A stretch of 64,000 nt of DNA from Beaufortia kweichowensis (lineage: Eukaryota; Chordata; Actinopteri; Cypriniformes; Gastromyzontidae). Of this stretch, positions 26,020-37,900 are shown in pieces. How positions within the stretch are numbered: the first letter of the stretch is position 1; each line of letters starts with the position of its first letter. Under the pieces are notes generated by a model that was not told the origin of the DNA, searched no databases, and saw only the letters and a list, made by a program, of their open reading frames with translations. The stretch spans positions 5,035,501 through 5,099,500 of the forward strand of contig CM032798.1 of assembly GCA_019155185.1 (NCBI GenBank), given 5' to 3'. A program made the position numbers and the translations under genes.

Positions 26020-26240
26020 GGTATTCATACTAAATACCATCGATTGCAAATTATAATATACAGTAAGTATTCATCTTTGATACATATTAAGTATCTCATA
26101 ATTTAAACATTAAAACACAAACGATTACACTTTATTGTATATTAAGTATCTCAGGATGTAAACTTATTATAAACTATATTTAGTATCTTTTATACATACT
26201 AAGAATTTAACTTCAATAGTTAATTTGTCGTACAGTTAAT
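26020..26240. repeat. Repetitive 'ATACTAAGTATC' motif cluster
   Basis: Several imperfect copies of 'GATACATATTAAGTATCTCA', 'TTAAGTATCTCAGGATG' and 'TTTATACATACTAAG' are spread here, and a second cluster of the same motif lies at about 27870-27965. It is likely a decayed interspersed repeat. Confidence 0.35.
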
Positions 26241-27374
26241 GATACCTACATATATTCCTACAGTGTGTGTGTGTACTGTGACATCTCAATAGACCTAAAT
26301 AGTGTTACTGTATCAAAACAAAGCTCTCAGCATGAAGACACAGCACAATTATAAAAGCACAGTTTTTCCTCAGGGCCTGATAGATGCAAACATGCAGTAC
26401 ATATCTATATATATCTCGAGTCATGCACAGCATACAAGAATATTACAGCTTTGCTTGATGGTGGTAACATCTCTATCTGCATTTTATTACTGTACATTGC
26501 AAAAGTATTTTTCCGCACATATATGCTGGTTAATACATATCAAGACATTAATGATGTTTTATGACAACTCATATTCTCCCATTCTTGGCTATTATATATG
26601 GTTATATATGGTCATTATTTTACTGCATCTTGGGACAATAAAGAGCTAATTTGATATTAAATACAAGCTTTATGATATACAGTATATTATTATATCCAAA
26701 AATAAATCTGAAATGTCAGATGCATGCAGATGCACGATGTTGAGATAAATAAATTCAGACTTAAGTATTATCCAGTATGTGCATCAAAATGCTTTTGACT
26801 GCTTGTTTAAAGTTTAACAGTGCTTCTAGACATTCTTTATTAAAATACCAGTCCCAAATGTCTTAACCTTACTTTCCTTTTTCACGCTCTGCGATTTTAT
26901 TCGCGTAACAGTCTGACGAGCTTTCAGATTTCGCATTGTTCTTCTAGATCATTACAGTGGCATTTGCTCTTATCCCCTAATGAGGGCACTTCATTAAAAG
27001 CAGGCTAATTGGTGTAAACTCCTGCCTAGTCTAGCTGCAAAGTTGTCACGGGGCTGGTGTGTTTGATCAAGAAAGGTCTGACCTAAGTTTGATTCTAATG
27101 AGGTGGGACACCATTGAAGGTTGGCATTCCATTCTTAGCAATAATGAATAAAAATAATGAGTACTCAGTGTAATAAACAGAAAAATAGTAGGTGTCACTA
27201 TTAATTTCTCATTCCCTAGATTGTTGTTTCTATAGTCATGTTGCTAATGCTAAAGCATTTCAGTACAGGATAATTATTTATTATGGTCTTAAAGCATCAC
27301 ACAAGGCCTGAAAAGTATGCTAGTGCGCTATCTTCTTTGCTGATGATGGTTTTCCTCCCTGTTTTGTTCTGTAG

Positions 27375-27555
27375 GAAAGGAGTCTGAACGCTTACCCGTT
27401 CGTGGAGATATGCAAAGGAGATCTGATCCATTACATGTGTCCTCTGGAGAAACAAGGAGACTTCTCTGTACCTGAACTTTTGGAGAAGAAAACAACCGAA
27501 GATACGGACGAAACGGTGGAGCACAGAGATGCTGATGTCACTGAGTCAGGGGCAG
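27375..27555 (+). CDS. tex264: TEX264, penultimate exon
   Basis: The exon follows GTTCTGTAG and opens in phase 0 with 'ERSLNAYPFVEICKGD', equal to human 'ERKLCAYPRLEIYQED'. It continues with 'IHYMCPLEKQGDFSVPE' (human 'IHFMCPLARQGDFYVPE'), which closes the folded GyrI-like domain. The sequence then turns acidic. The donor is GGGGCAG|GTTTGT, ending in phase 1, and the last exon supplies the matching two bases. Confidence 0.93.
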
Positions 27556-27971
27556 GTTTGTTGCTAACAGTAATTAGTCCAGTATAAAGATGGGAATCAT
27601 ACATAAATGTAACGATTTTGGTACGGAATCCACTTAATATTTACTTAAAACGTAAAAAATAAATATTCTGTCATTATTTTTTTACCTGTATATCATTTAA
27701 AATCCCTAAGCTGCTTATCAAATTATAATAAAAGACACTTATGCAGCTTTTGCCACAAAACAGCAAATAATAGTAGATTTAATTTGTAAAATTAGTCAAA
27801 TACCATGGTAAAATGGCAAATACCACTTGGTAAAATACCAAGTATTACTTTTTAATACATACTAAGTATTCAAACTAAGTATCTTAGTATATATTAGTTT
27901 TCATTGTATTTTAAATTAGATTCAATATTCATACTAAGTATCTTTAATACATACTAAGATCTTTGCATATT

Positions 27972-28066
27972 GCATTTATATTTGTGCATTTGGCAGACAC
28001 TTTTATTCAAAGCAACTTGCATGTTCCCTGAGAATTTGAAACCACTACCTTTGACCTACAGGAACA
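27972..28066 (-). repeat. tRNA-derived SINE fragment (antisense)
   Basis: The motif 'GCATTTGGCAGACACTTTTA' followed by 'TTCAAAGCAACTTGCATG' and 'TTCCCTGAGAATTTGAAACC' corresponds to the tail and B-box end of the same fish SINE, read from the opposite strand. The tRNA-like head is decayed. Confidence 0.6.
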
Positions 28067-28810
28067 GAGAAATGCACGCTATTTCCATATACATTGTATG
28101 AGGGGAATAGCAGTTGTGTCCTTGTACAGAGAGAGATATAAATTAAATCAAAATGTCATTGCCATGTTTAATCTCCGCTTCTTGAGTCAGCCCTCATTAG
28201 ACTTTGTTAGCAGCTCGGATCTCTAACCATTAACCTAATTCCAGAAGTTATAAATCTGTCAGTACTTTAGTATACAGAACTGCTGTGCTGGCACCTCAGG
28301 CTGGGTCAGCTGTCATCCTGTTAAATTCATTCAGCAAAACACATCAGCTACATTAAACCGTTGTAGGTTTGCATTCAGGATTCTATAAAGGATTCATTCG
28401 TTTGTACAGCAGTCACACCATATCCTTTGCATTGTGACTCAGTTTTAAGCCGACAGGCTCCGTGCAACGGAGAAAAACATAGCTGTAGTAGTTCACAATT
28501 CACTCCGTGGTCAGTAAAACAAACGGCTGTGAAGATTGATGATAAAGTCCGAAGGCTGTTTTCTGCCCTGCACAGCCATACGGAGACATTGTTTGCGATT
28601 ATGTGTGTGTGTGTGCCTTTAGCTCTCTTAATTAAAGGCCGTTCAATCACAGCTGCTCAGCTGGATCTGACAAGTGTAGGTTGTGAATCAAGCTCCTTCG
28701 TTTTGGGGATTGCAAGACAGCTCTCTCTCTCTAACCGCTATAAGGCTTTTGACTTTTAGGTGCTTTAACTCAAACTGCTGATCTTTTTTAGCTGTTGGAA
28801 AGTTAATTTG

Positions 28811-28988
28811 AGTTTAGCACAGGTTTGCACAATTTGAATTATTTTTTTTCAGATGGCAAGTTTATAATGCAATTACTTTAAAGATTGGTGTATTTTTGAG
28901 TTTTAGCACAGGTTTGCACAATTTGAATTATTTTCTTTCAGATGGCAAGTTTATAATGCAATTACTTTAAAGATTGGTGTATTGTTGT
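28811..28988. repeat. 89-bp direct tandem duplication
   Basis: Two adjacent copies (28811-28899 and 28900-28988) both contain 'TTTAGCACAGGTTTGCACAA', 'TTTGAATTATTTT', 'TTCAGATGGCAAGTTTATAA' and 'AATTACTTTAAAGATTGGTG'. The copies differ at very few positions (for example TTTTTTTTC against TTTTCTTTC), so the duplication is young. Confidence 0.9.
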
Positions 28989-29611
28989 ACAAAGATATTT
29001 TACACATCTAATTTCTGGGTTACAGCACTGAATATTTCAGTCATAACTGATTAAATGATCATTTCAAGTGAGCTATTAAGAAATATCACAAACTTGTCAT
29101 TTATATGAGGAGGTGGATCACAATTACATGCAACTGGTAATTAATCTACAGTGCACAGAATGTTTTATAAACCCCAAAGTGTTCCTGTAAACTAGTTATT
29201 GTTGGATTTAGTTAAATTGACTTACTAGAGGCTGCATATACTTCACTTCTTTTGTGCCTGCTGTCATCACATACACACACCCCTCTCATTCTCTCTCTTT
29301 CTCGCTTACTCGCTCATCCTCTCTTACCTATAATTACTCAGTCCTGTACTCTTTTAAAATACTTTTCGTCTAAAAGATTTTACTCTACAAAAATCCTGCA
29401 GCTCAGCTAACAATCCCACTGGACCCAATTTAGAAACTAATTCAAACAAATGTGATTCAAGAGGCTTTCAAAGGAAAGATTTTCCAAGGAAAGGTTTCAG
29501 ATATGTTGAGATTTTAAACCAATTAGAAGGGACGAAAGTAAGGCGGGTTTCCTGGTTTAGATGTTCTCCCTTTTATATCATATACTGTAGTACACCTGTT
29601 AGTGTTAAAAA

Positions 29612-29885
29612 GCAATGTATTAAAATAATTTTTATTTTATTTTGTTTTAGTTTATTTTATTTATGAACAAACAATAAGCAATATAGTTTTTCAGCAATTA
29701 CTAATCTTATTTCATGTTAGTTTCAGTGTAATATCAGAAAATATATTATTTTGGTATTAACTAATATTAACAAATGATTAATAAATGCTGAAAAACTTAT
29801 TGCTCATTGTTACTTCATGCAAGCTAATGTATTTACTCATGTTTAAAAATACAACTTTTTTATATTTTAAGAAGTGTTACCATTA
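29612..29885. repeat. 'GTGTTACC' type interspersed repeat
   Basis: The sequence contains 'CATGTTAGTTTCAGTG', 'TTAACTAATATTAACAAATG', 'ATTAATAAATGCTGAAAAAC', 'TTCATGCAAGCTAATGTATT' and ends 'AAGAAGTGTTACC', the order seen in a common cyprinid repeat. A weaker relative lies at 61590-61725. Confidence 0.6.
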
Positions 29886-30636
29886 CATATTTCTATTTTA
29901 TTAATTGACTTTACAACACAAATTATACTGGCAGTGTTCATAGAGTCTCATTTTCCATGTCTAATCCCTTGCGTCTATCTTGTGTTGACTAAGGCAGGCC
30001 AGAATCTGTCTAGATCTGGAACCGATAATGACATTGGGGTGAGTTATTAAGCCAAGAACATGATTAGGAAAAGTTGATAGTGCTTGTGAATTAATGACAC
30101 TCACATCATGATCCCAGGTGACCATTCTCCGATGTGCCAATGATCTTTTAGAAGGTGTCAACCAAACTGTGAACAGAGCTAATTCCAGTGTTACAATGCT
30201 CGAGAACCGTATGTGTACACTGGGAAGGACATGTACAGGCAAATTTACCAGGACCGGAAAAAGTCTAATCTTAGTAGTGCCCTTTTGGGTTTTCTAAAGG
30301 TTTCTCACATACTCTGAGAGGGCTGAGAGGTTATAATTAGATGTAGTGATTTGGACTTGTTTGGGAGGAAGCTGCTGTCTAACGTGCAGGTTTTGGATGA
30401 AAGCTTTGGGTAACAATACTTGATTAAGACAATGCATCTGTATATTTAGTTTACAACAGCTATCACAAGAGGCTATGTTTAAGTCACAGTGAGGGTATAG
30501 CAAGGGTATAGAGTGTTCTTAGCCATGACTCATAGTTGCAGGAACTATTTAATGAAATATAGTGTATTCATAAATAAATTATTAATAATGATAATGTTTA
30601 TCAATATTGCTTTATATAAGTAAAGTATATTTTGCT

Positions 30637-30830
30637 CTTTAAAGGAATAGTTTACCCCAAAATTTACTCAGCCTCATGTAATTCCAAACCTGTATGACTT
30701 GCTTTCTTCTGCAAAACACAAAAGAAGATATTTTGAAAAATGTTGGCAATCAAACAACATTGACCCCTATTGTCTTCCATTGTATGGACACAAAACCACT
30801 GAGACATTCCTCAAAATATCTTCTTTGTAT
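30637..30830. repeat. Left two thirds of a 'TTAAAGG...CACCCTCATG' MITE copy
   Basis: It starts 'TTTAAAGGAATAGTTTACCC', then 'TTACTCAGCCTCATGTAATT', 'CCAAACCTGTATGACTTGC', 'ACAAAAGAAGATATTTTGAA', 'TTCCATTGTATGGACACAAA' and 'CTCAAAATATCTTCTTTGTA'. This is one of the best preserved copies in the window. Confidence 0.75.
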
Positions 30831-31896
30831 CTATCTGTGAAGGCTTTTTAACCAGAGGTTTATTACTGTCATATAAAGATCATTCATTCTGGCTTCCTGG
30901 GGATGATGCATTTCAACTGAATGACATATGAACATATTTATGTGGTGAGCAAATTTAAGGTGTGTTGTGGGACCTAATCGGGTTTGAAAAGGTTCTCCCC
31001 TCTCTTCTGCAAGCGGAGAACTGAAGCTTAATTGAAGTGCCATATCTAATGTATGTTGAGATGGCCTGAATGAGAGAGGGATCATTTCTCTCCATTGAAA
31101 ATAATGCTGGCAGGAAGGGACCAGAGGTCAAATTCATTGCGGTCTTCAAACGAATCAGGCAGCATAAGATATTTGCAGTTTGATTCTCGGTGTAGATTAT
31201 TTCTCAAGCTTACTCGTTTCTAACCTTACTCTTGTAATTTTTGGTTTGTGTGTTATTTATATGATTTTTAAAACCCATTGTATGTCTATTTGTTTGAGAA
31301 ATGTATTGTACTACAATACAGGCACCTAAAAAATACACCTGCCCTTTCTCTGTTGCACATGTTTGTGTAGTAACCACTTTTTAAGTCGATTCATGAAGCT
31401 GCTTTTCCTCCTTTAGTAGTTTCTCTTGTTTTCCCAAAGTGTTTACCAAAGTTTCACCTTTAAATCTAAGTTAAATACTTGAAATCTCTTTGGAGGCTTT
31501 TTTAATTTGGCACAAATGCTGCCTCGGGGGTTGTTTTAGCTCATCTTTAGCTTTTTGGCAATTATAACTCTCACCTGGTGTGTTTCACGTAACAGCACAG
31601 CTTCTTGCAATTATACTGCTGTTAGTAAATGACTACAACCCTCTGATGCTGAAACATGCCATTAAAGGTCCCCAAAGGCTATCAGCGCTAACAGCAGGAC
31701 ATTAAGCTGCCATTTCATATTCTTTAATTTAATATTTTTCATTTACTAAATATTTCCCATGCTTATTTATTATGTATTTTTAATGATAATTTATCTTTAT
31801 GCTAAATGTTTCTTGTGTTGTAAAAGCGTCTTCATGAGTAACTGCAAAGGTAGTGTAAGAATATCATTAATTTGTCTCATATATCGTATGCAAAGT

Positions 31897-32030
31897 AATT
31901 CCTGTAGCTCATTAGACACAATGGTCATGGGTTCGAATCCCAGGGAACATACTGTGCTGATAAAATGTGTACTTTGATTGCACTGTAAGTGGCTTTGCAT
32001 TAAACTGTGTGTCAAATGCATACTTCTAAA
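31897..32030 (+). repeat. tRNA-derived SINE, sense copy next to a splice acceptor
   Basis: The head 'TTCCTGTAGCTCATTAGACA' is an A-box-like region and 'GGTCATGGGTTCGAATCCCA' is an intact B-box with the T-arm. About 25 bases between the boxes are missing relative to a complete tRNA-like head. The tail 'CACTGTAAGTGGCTTTGCAT', then 'TGTCAAATGCATA', is the fish SINE tail. It ends about 34 bases before the tex264 last exon. Confidence 0.8.
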
Positions 32031-32063
32031 TAGTTATTGTTCAGATTTATCCATGTGTTCCAG

Positions 32064-32383
32064 GTGAAGAATTTATGCCAAAATCAAGTTCAGTGATACC
32101 TGAAGCAGTTGAAGAGAAGAGCGATGCAGTGGAGGTGTCAGCCCCGTTTCTAGAAAGCTCCCAGCAGGCCCCAAGTGAGGAAGAGGACCAAAGTGAGGAT
32201 GGGGACCAGGGGGGAAAGGGGTCCAGCGAGTCTGTAGGCAGTGGCTCTTCTTTTGAAGAGCTGGACATGGAAGCAGAGGAGGAAAAAAAGAGTGACGTCG
32301 AAGAACCGGCAGAGGAGGAAAACCCTAATGGACAGCAGAAGATCACGGGAGAGGGAGAAACAATGGAAAACAGGGAAGAATGA
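32064..32383 (+). CDS. tex264: TEX264, last coding exon with LC3-interacting tail
   Basis: The exon follows GTGTTCCAG and completes the split Gly codon. It encodes a disordered, strongly acidic tail of 106 codons, with serines and runs of Glu/Asp, and stops with TGA at 32381-32383. The segment 'SVGSGSSFEELDMEAEEE' matches human 'SGASGSSFEELDLEGEG'. FEEL (32252-32263) is the LIR motif that docks TEX264 on LC3/GABARAP; the two serines just before it are the sites known in the human protein to be phosphorylated (CK2) to strengthen binding. After the motif the fish tail differs from the human one and lacks the 'TTKWLWEP' stretch. The long disordered stretch fits the known need to bridge the ribosome-covered ER surface. 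Identity is clear from exon order and the motif. Confidence 0.94.
32252..32263 (+). other. tex264: LIR core FEEL of TEX264
   Basis: Phe-Glu-Glu-Leu preceded by Gly-Ser-Ser and followed by Asp fits the aromatic-x-x-aliphatic LIR consensus with upstream phosphorylatable serines and acidic flanks. It is the functional centre of the ER-phagy receptor in the human ortholog. Confidence 0.9.
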
Positions 32384-33000
32384 AGTGTTTTAAAGAGAAT
32401 TTGGGTGATTGATGTGTGTTTTGGGTATGTGCACATTTGTGAGAGTCTGTGCATATGCGAGGAGAAAGTTTGTCGGCATCTTTTAAATAATCAACCTGTT
32501 TCTCTTTTTGAATGTTTGAAATGAACGTACTTGGAAATTTACAACCGTGTTTTCACAACAAACAATAATCCCTTTTATTAAAAGACTAAATGAAACGCAC
32601 ATTATTCTTTGGCTTTGTATTTATTTCTGAAAGATATGTATATTTTGCTTTCCCTATTGTCTTCCATTCCACGGTAATCATTAACTAGATTCAGGCAGGA
32701 CATAAATCACACAGATTTTGAAAATAAGCACTAATAAACAAAGCTTAATTAACCTTTTTATTTCATAAACATGTTCTAGTGATGTATTCAAGATAGGTTA
32801 CAAACAGGAATAATTATTGTTTGTATGAATACACTTGGAATCAAACCGAAGCAAATTGAAACAATGCAGTGAGCATGTTGTTATTTACGGTTGTTAAGAT
32901 TTGACTGTATACTCATGTCATTTTTGTGCGACCTGCATGTATTTGATAGATTATCTGTTGGTTGTTTAAAAAATAAAAAAGTAAGATATTTAAACAAAGA
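32384..33000 (+). other. tex264: tex264 3' untranslated region (end uncertain)
   Basis: AT-rich sequence follows the stop codon. Candidate polyadenylation signals are AATAAA at 32731 ('CTAATAAAC') and 32972-32977, and a later one at 33568-33573. Which is used cannot be decided from the sequence. Confidence 0.5.
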
Positions 33001-34699
33001 AATGAAGTGTATGTAAAACAGACAAGTATATCACTATATTTTCTCTTTCGTTGCTTTGTATTTTTCTATAAACATACATTTCTTCTGTTTTCACATCCTA
33101 AACACAGTTTTTAGCAAGAGGACTTTATTGGATTATATTTTTCTGATCTAATTCCATGTCAGTAAGTCTTATTGTGTCAGAATGTACAAATATTATTTGT
33201 ATTGTTCTGGTATTTCATCTTTTGATACTGATATGTACTCTTTCTGTTAACATTCAGCAGGTCAGTTGATCAATCACATTGTTATTCTACTAGTAAAGCA
33301 AGTGTATGTAAGACAAATGTGTGTCTTTGTAGTTTGTGCTTAAACTTCGAATCAAAAAATAACAACATTCACTAACTTTGTACTTGATTTTTAAAAGGAA
33401 CACATCTCTCTCATGCACGCTTAAACGGGCACTGATAGATGAGAATAATATCTCAATAACCATTTTAAGCCTGAGGACTTGCATGTCCTATGTAATTCTC
33501 CTCTTTTGTGTTGTAGCAATTTACCCTGAACTTTTCTTCAGTTGATATGTTAGTGTTTGTCACTGACAATAAAAATCAATATAAGTGCAATATCTCCAGC
33601 GCTCCAGCAGGTTTCCTATCCTCTGAACACTCTGACACGATAATGCTCTGAGCTTATTGAGGAGCAGGAAAGGAGGAGCATTGAAATGACCCAGTGTTTA
33701 TCTCTCAGCAGGGACTCTGGTGGTTCTAGTTGGCCAGCTGCCTTAACAACCTCAGACACTGACGGAGATTAGTGTACACGACTGTTTGGCATGAAATACT
33801 GTGATCAAGAGGACAGGAGCATATTTAGGTTAGATAAGATTTTTTTTCTTGACTTTCTTTTAAAGTTACAATATATTACTAAGTTCTTATGGTCCACTAA
33901 TAGGTGCAATATGGTCCAGGCGGCATCCCTAAAGTTTGGATATTTCAAATACAGTAAGGGCACATCAACATTTTACTGTATCAATCACCTGTGTTTACTG
34001 TATATATGTATATGTACATCTATTTATATGTATAGATCTTCACTAAACATATATTCTTTAATAAACTATATTTAGTTTTCCGAAAGAATGTGGCTGTGGC
34101 TCAAAGGGCGAGGGTCAACACGCAAACAATGATCGTTTGAGACCATCCTCTTGGGATATTGCGCTTCCTACTCGTATCGTGTTAGAACTTGTCCACAGAG
34201 CCAAAATAACAAATTGATTCCATGATGTGCGATTATGACAAGCCGACCTTAATATACTGGGGTCGGAGACTGGTGTGTGGCCAATTAAACAAAATCTACA
34301 CAATCTGACGTTGTTTTGCATATTTGCATATAGTGTTGGTCGCAGAGCAAGCAGTGCAGTTTGGGTGAAGTTTTTGTCAGAACTCTGTAGTTTATCTTAG
34401 TGCGACAATACAGTCGGAGATCGTTTATGTTTCAGTTAGAAATGCCGTTTGTAGTTTGCGTTCCTGTCAGTGGTTAGTAATTTAGAAATGCATGATCTTT
34501 TTCAGTTAAAGAAATGTTTCGGGTAGTCAATATTTTGAGCTCAAAGTTTTATTGTTAGACATTTTCAACAAACGAGTGACAAAATAGTGCACATTTCTTA
34601 AAAGCGAATTGCACTGAATATACTATTTAAACACGCTGTAATACCTAAAAACATCGTGGGCAATCCAGTGCGAGTATTCTTTATCATTTCAATGTAATT
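33001..34699. other. Intergenic region between tex264 and grm2
   Basis: No gene is visible here. The stretch is AT-rich with AATAAA at 33568-33573 and a more balanced piece at 33590-33780. From about 34085 to 34330 the sequence becomes richer in CpG as the grm2 promoter is approached. Confidence 0.6.
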
Positions 34700-34997
34700 A
34701 AGTCGAGTGCAAAAAAATCTCAAGGAATCCAATGACGCGCTCAGCGCCTCTTCAGCACCACGGACAGTTCCAGGCGCGCACAGCGTCTCAGAGGCGCGCG
34801 CTCAACGCAAACTTCACCCAATGAATGAAACGTAAAGTCCACTGCTGGAATTCAGTCACAATTTAAATGCAGCAATAGAGTGAAACGCAACTATCGCCAA
34901 GGATACCAAGATAATACGCGGACTTTTAATCTTTGTGTCTTTAAAGGTATCCGCTTGGAATTTGTCGATGTGAGGTGAACTGGACAGGACAAGGCAG
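34700..34997 (+). promoter_or_regulatory. grm2: grm2 promoter region and probable non-coding exon 1
   Basis: A short GC/CpG-rich block (about 34735-34810, 'GCGCGCACAGCGTCTCAGAG', 'GCGCGCGCTCAACGC') contains an RE1 element. It is followed by a CCAAT motif (34818-34822), an AATTTAAA box near 34861 and a strong donor GGCAG|GTAAGA at 34997/34998. The next suitable acceptor is at 41859/41860, just before the grm2 signal-peptide exon, so 34997 is the likely end of the 5' untranslated first exon. The transcription start is not determined; it probably lies between about 34800 and 34900. Confidence 0.6.
34751..34771 (+). promoter_or_regulatory. RE1/NRSE (REST/NRSF binding site)
   Basis: The sequence starts TTCAGCACC, then AC, then GGACAG, and ends TTCC. 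The first 17 bases match the RE1 consensus NTYAGMRCCNNRGMSAG at every position, and the 21-base element differs from the common TTCAGCACC-AC-GGACAG-CGCC form only at two positions near its end. REST represses neuronal genes in non-neuronal cells through this element. Its location about 250 bases before the exon 1 donor fits neuron-restricted control of grm2. Confidence 0.88.
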
Positions 34998-37900
34998 GTA
35001 AGAACGTTATCATATGTTGTTATAAATGTGCCATGTGTGAATTATGAATATCGTTTGCTTCAGCAAATGCAGACGTTACATATAGGATGATAACATGCAT
35101 TGTATTAACATCTGACTGAAGCGGGAATATTTTCAGAAATGTTCTCTTTACAATGCGATGCACAGTATTCCGTTAATACAATACGTACTTTTTAAAACGT
35201 TCAAAAACGACGAATGCAAAAGCAAATTAGATCAGACAAACAAAGAGGTATCATCTCCTAACATATTGCTTTAAATCAGAAAACACTCCCGCGCTGGGGT
35301 GTGTCAGTAAACACATACTAGAGGATGTATAGAGATAACAGGAACCTGGTATTCTAACTTTATTTCCGTAAAACCAGAGCTTGTTACGGTTTGTTCAACA
35401 GTTTCGCAAAGTAAAACATGTTTTTCTTTAGATTAACATATCATAAGTTTGTTATTGGTTAACGTGACGAATCCCATAATAACGGAGCTCATGGTTAAAG
35501 TGATTTTCAAGCTTTCGTCTCAGTTCTTTTCACATCATTTTTTAACTTCGTAAGATGCAATTCAGTCTCTATTCTACACATTTACAACGAGTGGTATATG
35601 TTATACAAATGGGCTAAATGAACGGTATTACTGTAGTGATTTTACTTTATTCTTCGCTCCGTTGTCTCCCTGATATTTTTCAGACCATTCAAGTTGAACC
35701 TTGCTCTCTTATCACATTCCTTTTGCTGAACACGTGCCCTAAGGATGTAAGGGTTGCCTTTTAGTTTTCTTTTCATTTAGAAATGAATTCTGAGTGGATG
35801 TTCGTATATTTACCTATCGGTTTGATAAAGCCTCCTGAATGATGCGACTTAACATGCCTATTTGCAGAACGATATCAAGATGAATGCACTACATGTAGTT
35901 AAAATTAAAATAATACGTTACTGGAGAGCATAAATAAAGCTGTGTTGAAACACACACATACCCAGCTGATAGCGGCTACGGAACAAGCGTTGGGCTGGTT
36001 AGTTTAAATAATTAAAGATCGCGCAGCATACGCTCTTATCTTTTCTGTGAAGATTTGCGCGGTAGACGATTCGCGCCACATACAAAATCTCTCCTCAGTC
36101 TAGGAGAGAAATGAGTGAGTCAAAGATAGATAAAGGAAAGATAAATTTGTGATCTAGAAATTGTGATCTTTGTTGGCTGCGTTATCACATTAATAGTGAG
36201 TGAAAGTGCATTCTAACAGAGAATTACTAACAGAGTTGTCCAAAAGACTGCTTTGCCTGTGCAAGTCTTTTATGAATAAAGCTAAGAGTTTGATGGGAAA
36301 TCACAGAAGTGTCTTTGGCAGGAAATAGATGAGCATCTCCTGAGATCATCGCCCACGTGATCGATGCATTACTATGATCAAATACTGCTGTAAATTGAAT
36401 GGTGATGTATCTTAGTGAATATTACAAGCAATTAAGTCATAACATATTTAAGATATAAACAACATCGTTTTAAAATTAGCACAGAATGTGACATCTGGGC
36501 CTGATTAAAGTGTAATAACTCTAATGTAATGGCATTTCTCCAAGTCCTCTTATTCTATTAGATAATGTTAACCAATAATCCACCACAACTGACTGCAAAA
36601 TAATGTAAAAAGCCCACTCGTCATGAAAAAAATCAAGTGCCATCCTACGTTTAATTTTACTGAATGTAGTGTCTCTTATAAATGCATCACATCTGCAATT
36701 TCCAGGATCACAATAGGTTGAAGATGATACAGTTCTGAAATACTATATCTTTTAGTGCCCATACAAAACAATGAGAATGAAAGTTGAGCTAGTGTTTTAA
36801 TTAAACAGATATTTATCTAAATTACATCCTGTCCCAGATAATTACAGATCATTTAATTTATCTGCCATATGATTCACAGACAGGCTGTATGATACGAAGA
36901 AGTCTATTGTTCTGAATGAAGAACATATCCCACTTCATCTATATGTTCATCCAAGATAGCGAAGATCATTGATTAATGTCAAATCAATAATGAAAGTAAT
37001 AGTTCAATACATAGATTCAATACTAAGAGACTGAATGTGAAAAATGTTTTATTTTGTAATATCTAAGGTAAGAAAGGAAAATGCTGTGATACTCAGGGAT
37101 GCATAGAGTGGATTTCACAGCAGATGGTGTATGTTTTTTGTCATGCATTTGATAGAAGACCTACACAGAAACCGTGGGACTGCACAGATCCCAAGAGATC
37201 TTTGTGCATGGACAGAAGAACGTGTCTTTTATGGATCCGCACATATGTGTGTCTTTGTGTATGTCTTAGACAGATGAAGCTGTATGAAAAACAACACGTG
37301 GTGACACTTTATCACAGCAGGTGTACGTTTTGTGTACTTTGTCTGACAGAGAAATGCATCTGAACACCATGACATGTACTCCCAAGAGTATGTGTCAGAT
37401 AAATGTATAATGTGACATATTTGTTTTTCACTAATGTGTTTAAAGGAAAAAGGGAAATCCTGTGGACATGAATAATGTACAAGTTTGGAACGGAAGGGGA
37501 GAGATCATGGACTGTAATATGCAAGAAATAAAAGCTCAGCACTTCTTGTAGATGTCAATATCTTATTATTTGTAAAAGATACCATAGACAGTATTTAGAG
37601 AAAATTGAGGCAGAGCGAGACACAATTGGTTATTTTTAACTAAAAGAAATTTACAGATTGCAGCTTTTAAGTCAGTAAGCTGGTTGCTCAAATCCAGATT
37701 TTTGACTGGAAAATTGTCTCGTGTGAAACTTTAACTTGCCAACACTTAAGCACCTTTCAGAAATACAGACATGTATAACGATCCGTTACAGTTTATTTTC
37801 TTTATATGTGCTGTTTTTGTGCACTTGAGCTTTAAATAGTTTCGAAGTGCAATACACAGTACAGAATGAGATGTTATAATGTAAAATTGGCTGAACGTGT

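Larger units (their letters stand above)
4567..27374 (+). other. tex264: tex264 intron of 22.8 kb
   Basis: This long intron separates two phase-0 tex264 exons. I saw no nested gene on either strand; open frames are short, overlapping and without recognisable motifs. The content is AT-rich DNA with many degraded repeats, listed individually. A CpG-dense segment at about 21100-21720 stands out from its surroundings. Short simple repeats include GA/GATA near 8932-8962. Confidence 0.8.
27556..32063 (+). other. tex264: tex264 last intron
   Basis: This phase-1 intron of 4.5 kb holds SINE remnants, an 89-bp tandem duplication, MITE-like fragments and a SINE copy that ends just before the last acceptor. 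No additional exon was recognised. Confidence 0.85.

Noticed and set aside
31901..31955. Possible functional tRNA gene with an intact B-box
   Set aside because: The segment between A-box and B-box is too short for a cloverleaf and the typical SINE tail follows; it is a SINE head.
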